Assembly: GCF_003014475.1 (NCBI RefSeq)
Contig: NZ_PYGJ01000022.1
Coordinates: forward strand, 1 to 61,937
DNA: 61,937 bases
Direction: 5' to 3'
Source of the DNA: Shimia abyssi
GTDB lineage: Bacteria > Pseudomonadota > Alphaproteobacteria > Rhodobacterales > Rhodobacteraceae
In this document: one piece after another, positions 16,680 through 25,519 of the stretch
How the letters are laid out: the number at the start of each line of letters is the position of its first letter
How positions within the stretch are numbered: the first letter of the stretch is position 1
Notes under the pieces: generated by a model
Database searches by the model: none
Told to the model about the DNA's origin: nothing
What the model saw: the letters and a program-made list of their open reading frames with translations, nothing else
Translations under genes and position numbers: made by a program

Positions 16680-18239
16680 ATGCCCAGAGTACCTGTAAGT
16701 ATCAATGCCAGTGCCGAAGCAATGGCGAACGAGATTTTTGGCGACGGTGTACAGGTAGAATCCGCTACTTATGTCGGTGCCAATGGATCATCGGGCATAT
16801 TTCGAAATGGCGACTCTGTATCACCTGACGCAACCCCCAGCGACCGGGGCGTTATCCTCTCTACAGGGAACGCGCGTGACTTTTCCAATCGCAATGGCGG
16901 GTTTAACCAATCGAGCGGCACATCCGCCAATACATCGGGCGAGGATAACAATCCGGAGTTCAATGCCATTGCTGGTACAAATACATTTGATGCGTCGTAC
17001 CTGACCGTCGAATTCATCCCCACCGGCGACACGATGACCATGCAGTTTGTGTTTGCATCCGAGGAGTACCCAGAATTCACAAACTCCGTTTATCAAGATT
17101 TTGTTTCGGTCAATATTAACGGAAACGAAGTACCTTTGACTGTCGGCAATGGTGAAGTTGACCCCAACAACATCAATGATGGTCAAAACGAGAGCCTCTT
17201 TGTCGACAATACCGGTGGTGCATACAATACCGAAATGGACGGCTTCACACTGACGATGACACTGACCATCCCGGTCAACGACGGCGTATTGAATATAATC
17301 CGTTTCGCTATCGCCGATGTGTCCGACAGCAGCTATGACTCCAGCCTGCTGATCGCCTCTGGCTCCGTACAAACCACACTGATTGCCAATACAGATACAG
17401 TCAATATAGCGCCAGATGGCGAACAGACTGTCGACCTGCTCGCCAATGACACGGGAACCGGTAGCCTCACGATTACGCATATCAACGGCCAACCGGCTGT
17501 AGTCGGCGTTCCGATCGTGCTGGCTAACGGGCAATCCATCACCCTCAACGCTGATGGAACAGTGTTCATCGAGGCTGACGGCGACGAAGAAACCGTCAAT
17601 TTCACTTATACAATCGCAGACGGTTCCGGGAACACGGATGTTGGCTTTGTCACCCTAAATCAGGCGCCCTGTTTTGTGTCCGGCACGCTAATGCGCACGC
17701 CAAATGGCGAGGTACCCATCGAATACCTTGAGCCCGGCGATCTGGTCGAAACGCTCGACAATGGCCCGCAACCCATCCGCTGGTCCGGTCAACGCCGCGT
17801 GCGCGCCGAGGGCAAGCTCGCCCCGATCCGCATTACCGACGGTGCGTTTGGCGACCACCGCAGCCTTTTGCTGTCCCCTCTGCACCGCGTGCTGATCAAC
17901 AATGCCTGGGCACAGCTCCTGTTCGGACAAGACGAAGTTCTTATGGCCGCGCGAGACCTAGTGAACGATCACTCGGTAATCCGGGAACCGGGCGGTTGGG
18001 TAACTTATCACCACATCTTGTTTGATACCCACCAGATCGTGTTTTCCGAAAATCTGACAACCGAGAGTTTTCTCCCCGGCCCTCAAACAGCCGAAGCATT
18101 CGAGGCAGAGATTGTTGAGGAAATTTGCTCGATCTTCCCCGAGCTAGACCCGCACACAGGCTGCGGATATGGCCGCATGGCCCGCATGGGTGTCAAATCA
18201 TTCGAGGCTACGGCCTACAGCGCATTAGCAGCGGCTTGA
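16680..18239 (+). CDS. Choice-of-anchor L protein with cadherin-like and Hint domains (copy 1)
   Basis: A 519-residue protein with three parts. Residues 1-225 resemble the choice-of-anchor L domain (GVILSTGNARDFS; FVFASEEYPEFTNSVYQDFVSVNING). Residues 240-325 are a cadherin-like/VCBS-type module (VDLLANDTGTGSLTITHING). A Hint_2 domain begins at the nucleophile Cys331 (CFVSGTLMRTPNGEVPIEYL) and keeps the block LSPLHRVLI and a late HHILFDTHQIV. There is no signal peptide; a conserved 50-residue C-terminal tail suggests type I secretion. Hint domains break the peptide bond before the Cys, so the N-terminal part could be released or linked to an acceptor. I start at ATG 16680 after AGGGG. A near twin lies at 19939-21522. 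Confidence 0.82.
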   Translation: MPRVPVSINASAEAMANEIFGDGVQVESATYVGANGSSGIFRNGDSVSPDATPSDRGVILSTGNARDFSNRNGGFNQSSGTSANTSGEDNNPEFNAIAGTNTFDASYLTVEFIPTGDTMTMQFVFASEEYPEFTNSVYQDFVSVNINGNEVPLTVGNGEVDPNNINDGQNESLFVDNTGGAYNTEMDGFTLTMTLTIPVNDGVLNIIRFAIADVSDSSYDSSLLIASGSVQTTLIANTDTVNIAPDGEQTVDLLANDTGTGSLTITHINGQPAVVGVPIVLANGQSITLNADGTVFIEADGDEETVNFTYTIADGSGNTDVGFVTLNQAPCFVSGTLMRTPNGEVPIEYLEPGDLVETLDNGPQPIRWSGQRRVRAEGKLAPIRITDGAFGDHRSLLLSPLHRVLINNAWAQLLFGQDEVLMAARDLVNDHSVIREPGGWVTYHHILFDTHQIVFSENLTTESFLPGPQTAEAFEAEIVEEICSIFPELDPHTGCGYGRMARMGVKSFEATAYSALAAA

Positions 18240-18252
18240 GGGATAGGACGGC

Positions 18253-18279
18253 ATGATGCGCAACGGGCACCCGACATGA
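18253..18279 (+). CDS. Possible 8-codon leader ORF coupled to the degenerate Hint gene
   Basis: ATGATG at 18253-18258 opens an 8-codon frame that ends with TGA at 18277-18279, overlapping the ATG (18276) of the next gene as ATGA. GGATAGGACGG just upstream could serve as its ribosome site, whereas the downstream ATG has no clear site of its own. It may act by translational coupling; it may also be chance. Confidence 0.3.
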   Translation: MMRNGHPT

Positions 18280-19373
18280 GCTGGATCAGCCTTTCAGATC
18301 GCACCCGCGCGCATTTCCGTGCCGACGGGCTTGTGCGTATCGGTCAACCGCTTTCAAACATGCGTATCAACATGCATCAGCCAATGAGGCGCGGTAGCCT
18401 TCTGCTAGAAACACAGGTGTCCCCGTATGACCGCCCGCAATTGTTGGTCGGTTATCGCGCCGCACATTCCGGTGGAACGGAACTGACACTTCAAGCCTTG
18501 CCAGGTGGCGGCATTGTACTTGTCATCAGTCGCGGCAAGGAAACGTTTCACACCGTGGTCAATCTGGACACAGGCGGGCGCATCGATACCCTACGCATAA
18601 CATACAGCTGGGATGCGAACGCACGGCGTGGACGTCTCTCGGTTGAATGTCCCGGCAAGGCGCCGATAACAATCCGCAATTTTGAAAACCCGTTGCCGCT
18701 CACCCTTGCGGACATTCAGGAAATGACCTGCGATCGCGACCGATGTGTTTTCGCCAATGATGTCGCGTTTCTCGCAGCCTCTGATCGGATCGAACCCGTT
18801 GGCCCCATGCCCACACTGGAACCAACTGTTCCGGTCATGACCGACACCGGCTATCGCCCGATCTCGGACATAAAACGCGGTGACGTTGTCCTGACACTCG
18901 ACGGCAGCCTTGTGCCCGTCCTCGCCAATTTACGCCGAACAGTCCCCGCCGCAGGCCTGTTCGCTCCCGTCAAACTGCGCGCGCCCTACTTTGGCCTGAC
19001 ACAGGATATCTTTGCAGCCCCTGCCCAACAGCTCGTTATAGGCGGCTCGCGTGTAGAATATCTGTTTGGTGCAGAGCATGTTCTGGTGCCTTCCGGAAAC
19101 CTCTTGAATGGCAACGCCGCGTCTCTGCGCAAGGGGCGACTGTTGGTCACGTATTGCCAACTGATGTTGCCCGATCACGAGGCGATCTTATGCGCGGGCA
19201 CTTATGCTGAAACGCTCAATGTTGGACGTATTCGGCGGAAGAACGATCTGCGCCGGGCCAGCCTGTTCTGCACGATGCCACGCAATGCATTGCCCGAGCA
19301 TTCCCTGACGGCTTTTCCGGTTTTGCGCGAATTTGATGCCTTAACGCTCGCGGCACAGCGCGCTGCCGCCTGA
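18276..19373 (+). CDS. Hint-like protein lacking catalytic Cys and His
   Basis: A 365-residue protein. Residues 1-170 look like a beta-rich, lectin/LamG-like domain. Residues 180-315 align with the Hint_2 domain of the neighbouring genes (DTGYRPISDIKRGDVVLTLDG; YLFGAEHVLVPSGNLL; LPDHEAILCAGTYAETL). The alignment puts Thr180 where the neighbours have the nucleophile Cys, and Gln251 (APAQQLVI) where they have the His of SPxHRVL. The fold therefore seems kept but self-cleavage lost. It begins 36 bases after the first choice-of-anchor L/Hint gene on the same strand, so the two may be cotranscribed. Its role could be binding rather than catalysis; that is inference. Confidence 0.75.
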   Translation: MSWISLSDRTRAHFRADGLVRIGQPLSNMRINMHQPMRRGSLLLETQVSPYDRPQLLVGYRAAHSGGTELTLQALPGGGIVLVISRGKETFHTVVNLDTGGRIDTLRITYSWDANARRGRLSVECPGKAPITIRNFENPLPLTLADIQEMTCDRDRCVFANDVAFLAASDRIEPVGPMPTLEPTVPVMTDTGYRPISDIKRGDVVLTLDGSLVPVLANLRRTVPAAGLFAPVKLRAPYFGLTQDIFAAPAQQLVIGGSRVEYLFGAEHVLVPSGNLLNGNAASLRKGRLLVTYCQLMLPDHEAILCAGTYAETLNVGRIRRKNDLRRASLFCTMPRNALPEHSLTAFPVLREFDALTLAAQRAAA

Positions 19374-19375
19374 TA

Positions 19376-19738
19376 TCATTGCTCGGTCAAGTCGCCGTCG
19401 CTTTCCTCACCGTGAAAGAACGGTGTCAGTTGGGCTACAACCACCGAGTTCTCTGAAAGCGCGCGATCCATCAGTACACGCTCATCATCGTTGATCTCAT
19501 GCCCCTGCGCCTCGCGCTCCTCAATTGTGCCATAGCCTGTTACATCCAGCGGGTTCAAATCCGCCTGTTTTAGAATGGCGACTGTTTCACGCACGGCTTC
19601 GGCCTCGTCCACGCCGCTCGCATAAATCATTAACGCGCCGCCCGTTGCATTCTTAGGCAGGCCGTCACCGTCCTTACGACCGACTTGAACGAGCAACGTA
19701 TAAACCTGTTGGCGGGATTTTTTCTTGGGCTTTTCCAT
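19376..19738 (-). CDS. Conserved hypothetical protein
   Basis: A 120-residue acidic, soluble protein starting at ATG 19738 (MEKPKKKSRQQVYTLLVQVG). It has no signal peptide or membrane segment. The sequence ALMIYASGVDEAEAVRETVAILKQADLNPLDVTGYGTIEER suggests a small alpha/beta fold, but I do not recognise the family. It converges with the degenerate Hint gene (2 bases between the stops). An upstream in-frame start would add 14 residues without support. Confidence 0.7.
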   Translation of the reverse strand: MEKPKKKSRQQVYTLLVQVGRKDGDGLPKNATGGALMIYASGVDEAEAVRETVAILKQADLNPLDVTGYGTIEEREAQGHEINDDERVLMDRALSENSVVVAQLTPFFHGEESDGDLTEQ

Positions 19739-19938
19739 GGCCCCAGCCCTTAGCCCGCAGGCCCGCCCAAGGTCAACCAAAGCCGCCCTTTAACCGGCCA
19801 ATTTGTGTCGAATCCTACTTAAAAACGGACTTGGCGAATACCGAATGAAAAGACTCTCCCACTAGTCCTGTGTGTCGACATACGCTGTGCAACGGAACCC
19901 ACCTTGCCGCGTTAGTGACTAGTTTAAGGGATAGGGCC

Positions 19939-21522
19939 ATGCCTACAGCGTCTGAGCTGCCAATTGACACATCCGCCAGCGCCATGGACATGGCGAACTC
20001 AATGTTCGGATCCGGCATATCAATCGAATCCGCGTCCTACACCGGGGCCAACGCCGCATCGGGCATATACAGCGACGGTGACGCTGTCGCGCCGGGGGTG
20101 ACGCCATCGGACACGGGTGTCATTCTGTCAACCGGTAGGGCAACGTCCATCACCAACAGTTCTGGGGATGCGAACACTTCCTCTGGAACGTCAAGCAACA
20201 ATAGAACAGCGGGCGATAGCGATCTAGATGACCTGTCGGGCGTAAAAACATACGACGCCGCTGTTTTTGAGGCCGAATTTGTTCCAGACGGCTCCACCCT
20301 AACCATGCAGGTTGTGTTCTCGTCCGAGGAATATCTCGAGTATGTCAATTCGGGTTTCAATGACGCCGTCGGCATTTGGGTGAATGGTGAACAGGCTGAA
20401 CTCACTGTTGGGGATGGCGACATCACCATCAACAATATCAATGATCAGTACAACGAAAATCTCTATATCGACAATCCGGCCAACGCCGAGGTTGCCAATA
20501 CCGAGATGGACGGCTTCACAATTACCCTGACACTAAAGGCACCGGTGGTGCCGGGCCAAACCAACACGATTAAGATTGCCATCGCCGATGGTGGCGATCG
20601 CGTCTACGATTCCAATCTGATGATTGCGGGTGACTCGGTGCAAACCGCTTTGGTCGCGCAAGACGACGATATCGAGGTCGAAGCCGAAGGCACCGGAACT
20701 TTCGACATCCTTGCCAATGATTCCAGCCAGGCAGGCGGGACACTTACAATCACGGCCATCAATGGCGAACCGGTCGTGGCCGGTTCCTCGGTGATGTTGC
20801 CAACCGGTGAAATCATTACTCTGAATGACGACGGCACCATTTCGGTCGAAACCGACGAAGATACCGGCACAAATATCTTCACTTACGAGGTCGAAGACGA
20901 GGACGGTAATACCGATATTGGCTACGTCAATCTGGAAACATCGCCGGGTGTAGCCTGTTTTGTTGCCGGAACTCTGATTATTACTCAAACTGGGCTTGTT
21001 CCTGTGGAACAATTGGAACCGGGTCACAAAGTTATGACGCGCGACAATGGCTTTCAGCCTCTCAGATGGATTGGAATGGCAACTAAACTTGCAATAGGCA
21101 AAGATGCTCCCATCCAGTTTAACGCGGGCGCGCTAGGTCAACATGATAAGGTTGAGTTCTCTCCTAACCACCGTGTCCTTTACAAATCTCACCAAGCCAC
21201 GCTGCTATTTGGCGAATCCGAGGTTTTGGTCAAGGCCAAGGATATGGTCAACGGCACCACAATTACGCGCCGCGAGGACGGATCGCCTGTTACCTACGTG
21301 CATATATTGTTCGACCGGCACGAGATTGTCCGCGCCAACGGGCTGGACAGCGAAAGCTATCATCCGGGCCGTGAAACTCTGGATAATTTCGACCCAGAAA
21401 CCCGTGACGAAATTCTGCGCCTGATGCCGAACCTGGATGCTATGATGGGTTACGGCTATGGCCCCGCCGCCCGCGTATCTTTGCGTCAGTTCGAGGCGCG
21501 CGCCTTGCTGAGTGTCGCCTAA
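19939..21522 (+). CDS. Choice-of-anchor L protein with cadherin-like and Hint domains (copy 2)
   Basis: A 527-residue paralogue of the protein at 16680-18239 with the same order: choice-of-anchor L-like domain (GVILSTGRATSIT; VVFSSEEYLEYVNSGFNDAVGIWVNG), cadherin-like module (FDILANDSSQAGGTLTITAING) and Hint domain from Cys340 (CFVAGTLIITQTGLVPVEQL) with FSPNHRVLYKS and HILFDRHEIV. The catalytic positions look intact. The C-terminal tail (RETLDNFDPETRDEILRLMP...LRQFEARAL) resembles that of the other Hint proteins here. I start at ATG 19939 after AAGGGATAGGG. The two copies have clearly diverged, so the duplication is old. The preceding 200 bases (19739-19938) hold no structure I can name. Confidence 0.82.
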   Translation: MPTASELPIDTSASAMDMANSMFGSGISIESASYTGANAASGIYSDGDAVAPGVTPSDTGVILSTGRATSITNSSGDANTSSGTSSNNRTAGDSDLDDLSGVKTYDAAVFEAEFVPDGSTLTMQVVFSSEEYLEYVNSGFNDAVGIWVNGEQAELTVGDGDITINNINDQYNENLYIDNPANAEVANTEMDGFTITLTLKAPVVPGQTNTIKIAIADGGDRVYDSNLMIAGDSVQTALVAQDDDIEVEAEGTGTFDILANDSSQAGGTLTITAINGEPVVAGSSVMLPTGEIITLNDDGTISVETDEDTGTNIFTYEVEDEDGNTDIGYVNLETSPGVACFVAGTLIITQTGLVPVEQLEPGHKVMTRDNGFQPLRWIGMATKLAIGKDAPIQFNAGALGQHDKVEFSPNHRVLYKSHQATLLFGESEVLVKAKDMVNGTTITRREDGSPVTYVHILFDRHEIVRANGLDSESYHPGRETLDNFDPETRDEILRLMPNLDAMMGYGYGPAARVSLRQFEARALLSVA

Positions 21523-21526
21523 GGCA

Positions 21527-21556
21527 AAGGGCGCACCGGTTTCCCGACGCGCCCTT
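21527..21556. terminator. Hairpin between convergent Hint gene and dapD
   Basis: AAGGGCGC (21527-21534) pairs with GCGCCCTT (21549-21556) across a 14-base loop. It could stop transcription from either side, but the T-runs are short. Confidence 0.45.
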
Positions 21557-21578
21557 GGAAATCTCATGCGCTACAAGA

Positions 21579-22406
21579 TCAGTCACGCAACAAATCGTTG
21601 ATCCCGGTTTTTGAACGTGTGCGCTCGTCCACGCGCTTCACGATTACGGCGCAATACAGGTTGACCCCGTTTTTCGAAGGCATCGAGCCGGCGACAACCA
21701 CCGAATAAGGCGGCACTTCGCCATACATGACCTCGCCGGTTTCACGGTCTACAATCTTGGTCGACTGACCTATGAACACACCCATCCCGAGAACCGAACC
21801 TTCGCGCACGATACAGCCTTCAACAACTTCTGAGCGTGCCCCGATAAAGCAGTTGTCTTCAATGATGGTTGGCCCAGCCTGCATTGGTTCCAGAACACCG
21901 CCAATGCCAACGCCGCCGGATAGGTGCACGTTCTTACCGATCTGTGCGCAGCTGCCGACTGTAGCCCAAGTGTCCACCATGGTGCCTTCGTCGACATAGG
22001 CGCCGAGGTTCACAAAAGACGGCATCAGCACAACACCTGGCGCGATAAACGCCGATTTGCGTACAACACAGTTGGGAACGGCACGAAAACCAGCGTCTTG
22101 CCAGTTTTTCTCACCCCAACCTTTGAACTTGCTGTCGACCTTGTCCCACCAGCCGCCGCCTTGCGGGCCGCCATCCTGAATTTCCATATCCTTGATGCGG
22201 AACCCAAGCAAAACGGCCTTTTTGGCCCATTGGTTCACATGCCAGTCGCCGCTCTCCTGCCTTTCCGCAACCCGAAGGCTCCCGGAATCCAGCGCATTCA
22301 GCGTGTCCTCGATGGCGTCGCGGGTTTCGCCGCGGGTCGCTGAAGTGATGGTATCGCGCGCGTCCCACGCGGCTTCGATAGCTTGTTCCAATTGGGCATT
22401 CGACAT
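21579..22406 (-). CDS. dapD: Tetrahydrodipicolinate N-succinyltransferase
   Basis: A 275-residue left-handed beta-helix acyltransferase that makes N-succinyl-2-amino-6-ketopimelate from succinyl-CoA and tetrahydrodipicolinate. The N-terminal helical region is followed by hexapeptide repeats ([34 protein letters not shown]). The family signature [22 protein letters not shown] is visible. Length is typical. It provides the substrate chain for dapE, encoded further along the same strand. Confidence 0.96.
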   Translation of the reverse strand: MSNAQLEQAIEAAWDARDTITSATRGETRDAIEDTLNALDSGSLRVAERQESGDWHVNQWAKKAVLLGFRIKDMEIQDGGPQGGGWWDKVDSKFKGWGEKNWQDAGFRAVPNCVVRKSAFIAPGVVLMPSFVNLGAYVDEGTMVDTWATVGSCAQIGKNVHLSGGVGIGGVLEPMQAGPTIIEDNCFIGARSEVVEGCIVREGSVLGMGVFIGQSTKIVDRETGEVMYGEVPPYSVVVAGSMPSKNGVNLYCAVIVKRVDERTRSKTGINDLLRD

Positions 22407-22584
22407 GTGTTTAGGCTCCGATCAAACTGGATTCGGGCTTTCATAAACACAACGCGCCCCGACGTCACCCACCCATTGCGACAGATTGGGCCAAATCCCC
22501 GCCTATCAGCACTCTCAAAGCTGTCACTGGCACATGCGCGGCAAAACCGCTACGCATAACGCTAAACAAGACAGGACCTGTCCA

Positions 22585-23418
22585 ATGAAAGACGACCGCA
22601 AGCATCCCTTGTCCGACGCGCACAGCGACCGCACCGCCGCCCGACACGTCCCCGACACCCCACAAACCCGCTCTCCGGCGTATCGGCTGGCCTTTTCGGA
22701 TGACGATTTTCTGTGCCGTCAGGAACTGCGCCCGGTGCGTTTGCAATTGGAACTGCTAAAACCCGAACTGATCCTGGACGAACACGGCATCGAAAGCACA
22801 ATTGTGCTCTTTGGTGGCGCTCGTATTCCCGAACCCGCCAAGAAAGACACTGCACGCACAAAGACGCTGGCCGATTTGTCTCAGTTCTATGAAGAGGCCC
22901 GCGATTTTTCCCGCCTTATGACCGAGCGCAGCAATGGTCACGACAACGTCATTGTCTCAGGCGGTGGTCCCGGTGTGATGGAGGCCGCCAATCGCGGTGC
23001 GTTGGATGCGGGAGGCAAGTCCATCGGCCTGAATATCGTGTTGCCGCACGAACAGGCGCCTAATGAATACGTGACACCCGAGCTGTGCTTCAACTTCCAC
23101 TATTTCGCGATCCGCAAGATGCATTTTCTGATGCGTGCCAATGCGATCTGCGTCTTTCCCGGTGGCTTTGGCACCATGGACGAAATGTTCGAGGCCCTTA
23201 CCCTGGTGCAGACAGGCCGCATGGAATGCGTGCCTTTCGTCCTGTTTGGCCGGGCGTTTTGGGAAAAAATCATCAACTGGGATGCGCTGGCCGACGCCGG
23301 CACGATCTCCGAGGATGATCTCAAGCTGTTTCGCTTTGTCGACACCGCCGAAGAAGCCATCAACGTTATCGACACTTGGGGCGAATCCACGCGACGTGGA
23401 GAGATTCCAGGTCGCTAA
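22585..23418 (+). CDS. LOG-family (TIGR00730) nucleotide phosphoribohydrolase-like protein
   Basis: A 277-residue Rossmann-fold protein of the lysine decarboxylase-like/LOG family. The motifs VSGGGPGVMEAANRGA and PGGFGTMDEMFE (the GGxGTxxE signature) are complete. LOG enzymes release the base from nucleoside 5'-monophosphates, including cytokinin precursors. The 60-residue N-terminal extension fits the longer bacterial subgroup. I start at ATG 22585; the frame is open further upstream but without similarity. It is divergent from dapD, 178 bases away. Confidence 0.85.
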   Translation: MKDDRKHPLSDAHSDRTAARHVPDTPQTRSPAYRLAFSDDDFLCRQELRPVRLQLELLKPELILDEHGIESTIVLFGGARIPEPAKKDTARTKTLADLSQFYEEARDFSRLMTERSNGHDNVIVSGGGPGVMEAANRGALDAGGKSIGLNIVLPHEQAPNEYVTPELCFNFHYFAIRKMHFLMRANAICVFPGGFGTMDEMFEALTLVQTGRMECVPFVLFGRAFWEKIINWDALADAGTISEDDLKLFRFVDTAEEAINVIDTWGESTRRGEIPGR

Positions 23419-23467
23419 ACCATTTCACTTAAAACAACCCTTGGCGCTCAACGCGCCTTGGGTTCAC

Positions 23468-23677
23468 TTAGTGAAACTGTGTCGGCAAAACACCCAGCTC
23501 AGTCCCCTGAGGTAGCTTGGTTACAACCTGTGCGCCCGCGACGTCCTTGATGCCATAGCCATATCCGGCCAGACGGAATTTCCATTCCCGTGCGCTCAAA
23601 GCCTTTGTGCGCTCGCGCTTCAAAAGATCCAGTACCGGTGCGTCGATCACTGCGCCGCCAATATCTGCATGTGCCAT
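23468..23677 (-). CDS. Small conserved hypothetical protein
   Basis: A 69-residue soluble protein (MAHADIGGAVIDAPVLDLLK start) with a ribosome site AGGAGG just upstream on the minus strand. No domain is recognised. The end GTELGVLPTQF and segment AREWKFRLAGYGYGIKDV look like a compact folded protein. It converges with the LOG gene; the 49-base gap holds an imperfect hairpin (GGCGC/GCGCC at about 23443-23457). Confidence 0.6.
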   Translation of the reverse strand: MAHADIGGAVIDAPVLDLLKRERTKALSAREWKFRLAGYGYGIKDVAGAQVVTKLPQGTELGVLPTQFH

Positions 23678-23780
23678 GTGTCAGTCCTCCTAATTGCTGT
23701 TTACAATTTGGAAACTGACTGTTGATCAGGGCCGAATTGGTGCTCGATTAAGGAAAGTTTTAGGCAAAACGCTAGATTGT

Positions 23781-24164
23781 TTATTTTTTGACCGGTTTCA
23801 TCGACGTGAAAACGTATTTCGGCAAAACCACCCCGGCGATCAGAACCCCAATCCAAACCAGCAACGTCGCCGCCAAAAGATTGGCTGTACCACCAATCGT
23901 GAACCCGGCAACAAACGGCTGCGTGACCAGCAACCCAACAAAAATCGCGATCAAGGACAGCCCACCCAACAAAGACGGCATATTCTTTTCAGACACCTTG
24001 CGAATGATCGGGGTGATGATCATCAGGGCCACGGTAAAAATCACCGTCACAATGATCAGCGCCAAAGGCGCGATGCTGAACCCGTCCAGCAACAATGAAG
24101 CCAGCAATAAACCGATGGCATTCGCCAGCAAATGGGCTGCGGCAGAGACTACAAATTTTGGCAT
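23781..24164 (-). CDS. Four-helix membrane protein, phage holin family IV-like
   Basis: A 127-residue inner-membrane protein beginning at ATG 24164 (MPKFVVSAAAHLLANAIGLL) after GGAAAGG. Four hydrophobic segments are visible: about residues 7-28, 33-54, 66-86 and 96-117, with a charged loop TPIIRKVSEKNMPS between the second and third. Proteins of this pattern are often called phage holin family or superfamily IV 4 TMS proteins; no phage gene is nearby, so a lytic role is not implied. Confidence 0.65.
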   Translation of the reverse strand: MPKFVVSAAAHLLANAIGLLLASLLLDGFSIAPLALIIVTVIFTVALMIITPIIRKVSEKNMPSLLGGLSLIAIFVGLLVTQPFVAGFTIGGTANLLAATLLVWIGVLIAGVVLPKYVFTSMKPVKK

Positions 24165-24238
24165 GACGTGCCTTTCCAAATAAATTTTGGAACGAGCTTA
24201 AACCGAGTCTTTGAACCTGTCACACTCTGTTTCAGCGT

Positions 24239-25432
24239 TCAGGCGCCGCCCATCCCTGCTTCGGCTTCAATCTGTTTTCGCGACTTGCGGGCCCGCTCGG
24301 TCGCGGACTTCAACTGACCACACGCCGCCATGATGTCTTCGCCGCGCGGTTTACGAATCGGGCTGGCATATCCGGCACGGTAGACAATCTCTGAAAATGC
24401 TTCGATCCGGTCCCAATCGCTGCGTTGATAAGGAGAGCCGGGCCATTCATTAAAGGGGATCAGGTTGATCTTGGCGGGAATGCCCGAAATCAGCTTAACC
24501 AACCGATGCGCATCCTCGTCGCTGTCATTCACACCTTTCAGCATCACATATTCAAACGTGATCCGCTCAGAATTGCTCACCTTGGGGTATTCCCGTAACG
24601 TGTTCAGCAACTCTTCGATGTTCCAGCGTTTGTTGATCGGCACCAGCTTGTCACGTACCTCGTCCGTGGTCGCATGGAACGAAACCGCCAGCATACAGCC
24701 AATCTCTTCGGCTGTTTTGGCAATCTCAGGGACAACTCCGCTGGTCGACAGCGTAATCCGGCGACGGCTTAGCGAAATACCCTCTCCATCCATCGCGATC
24801 TTCATCGCGTCACGCACATTTTCAAAGTTATACAGCGGCTCACCCATGCCCATCAAAACGATGTTGGACACCAAACGCGGACCACTATCGCCCGTGCTCA
24901 CGCCCGGTTGTGGCCATTCGTCCAGATCGTCACGCGCTACCATCACTTGCCCGACGATTTCACCGGCGGTCAGGTTACGCACCAGCTTTTGCGTGCCAGT
25001 GTGGCAAAACGAGCAGGTCAACGTACAGCCAACCTGGCTTGAGACACACAACGTCCCCCGATCAGTTTCGGGGATATAAACCACCTCTACCTCATGCCCA
25101 CCCGCGATCTTGACCAAATACTTGCGAGTTCCATCGCTACTGATCTGGCGGCTGACCACCTCGGGAATTTCAATGGAAAACGTCTCGTCCAGCTGCCCGC
25201 GGTAGGCTTTGGACAAATTGGTCATGGCATGGAAATCGCGCACGCCCCATTGGTACACCCACTGCCAGATCTGGTTGACCCGCATCTTGGACTGTTTTTC
25301 CGGCGTGCCATTCTCGATCAGAACCGCCCGCAACTTGTCACGAGTCAAACCAACGATGTTGATCTTGCCACCTTCGGGCAGCTTACGGGGAATTGTCATC
25401 ACATCCTGCGTGACAGGGGCGCTGGCGGTCAT
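24239..25432 (-). CDS. rlmN: Dual-specificity rRNA/tRNA adenine C2 methyltransferase RlmN
   Basis: A 397-residue radical SAM enzyme that methylates A2503 of 23S rRNA and A37 of some tRNAs. The [4Fe-4S] motif is Cys136, Cys140, Cys143 in [14 protein letters not shown], and the C-terminal catalytic Cys371 is in MAACGQL. The N-terminal helical domain has the typical [23 protein letters not shown], which contacts RNA. The start at 25432 gives about 11 residues before a second in-frame Met; either is possible. Confidence 0.96.
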   Translation of the reverse strand: MTASAPVTQDVMTIPRKLPEGGKINIVGLTRDKLRAVLIENGTPEKQSKMRVNQIWQWVYQWGVRDFHAMTNLSKAYRGQLDETFSIEIPEVVSRQISSDGTRKYLVKIAGGHEVEVVYIPETDRGTLCVSSQVGCTLTCSFCHTGTQKLVRNLTAGEIVGQVMVARDDLDEWPQPGVSTGDSGPRLVSNIVLMGMGEPLYNFENVRDAMKIAMDGEGISLSRRRITLSTSGVVPEIAKTAEEIGCMLAVSFHATTDEVRDKLVPINKRWNIEELLNTLREYPKVSNSERITFEYVMLKGVNDSDEDAHRLVKLISGIPAKINLIPFNEWPGSPYQRSDWDRIEAFSEIVYRAGYASPIRKPRGEDIMAACGQLKSATERARKSRKQIEAEAGMGGA

Positions 25433-25519
25433 AGGCTTGGGTCCGGGTTACGAGAAACAGACGGGTGCCATACACCATTTGCTCGCGAAAGCAAATTAAT
25501 CAAGGCCACCCCGGCTGAT

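Noticed and set aside
18276..19373. Degenerate Hint gene as a pseudogene
   Set aside because: The frame is intact over 365 codons with normal composition, so loss of the catalytic residues looks like specialisation and not decay.
16680..21522. Hint domains read as inteins
   Set aside because: The domains lie at the C-terminal end with no C-extein and no terminal HN-Cys/Ser junction, so protein splicing in the usual sense is unlikely.
23441..23460. Hairpin between the LOG gene and the small hypothetical gene as a terminator
   Set aside because: The stem is interrupted by two TT mismatches and has no T-run, so support is weak.
23781..24164. Holin-like protein as sign of a prophage
   Set aside because: No phage structural, integrase or lysis gene is nearby; such four-helix proteins are common outside phages.
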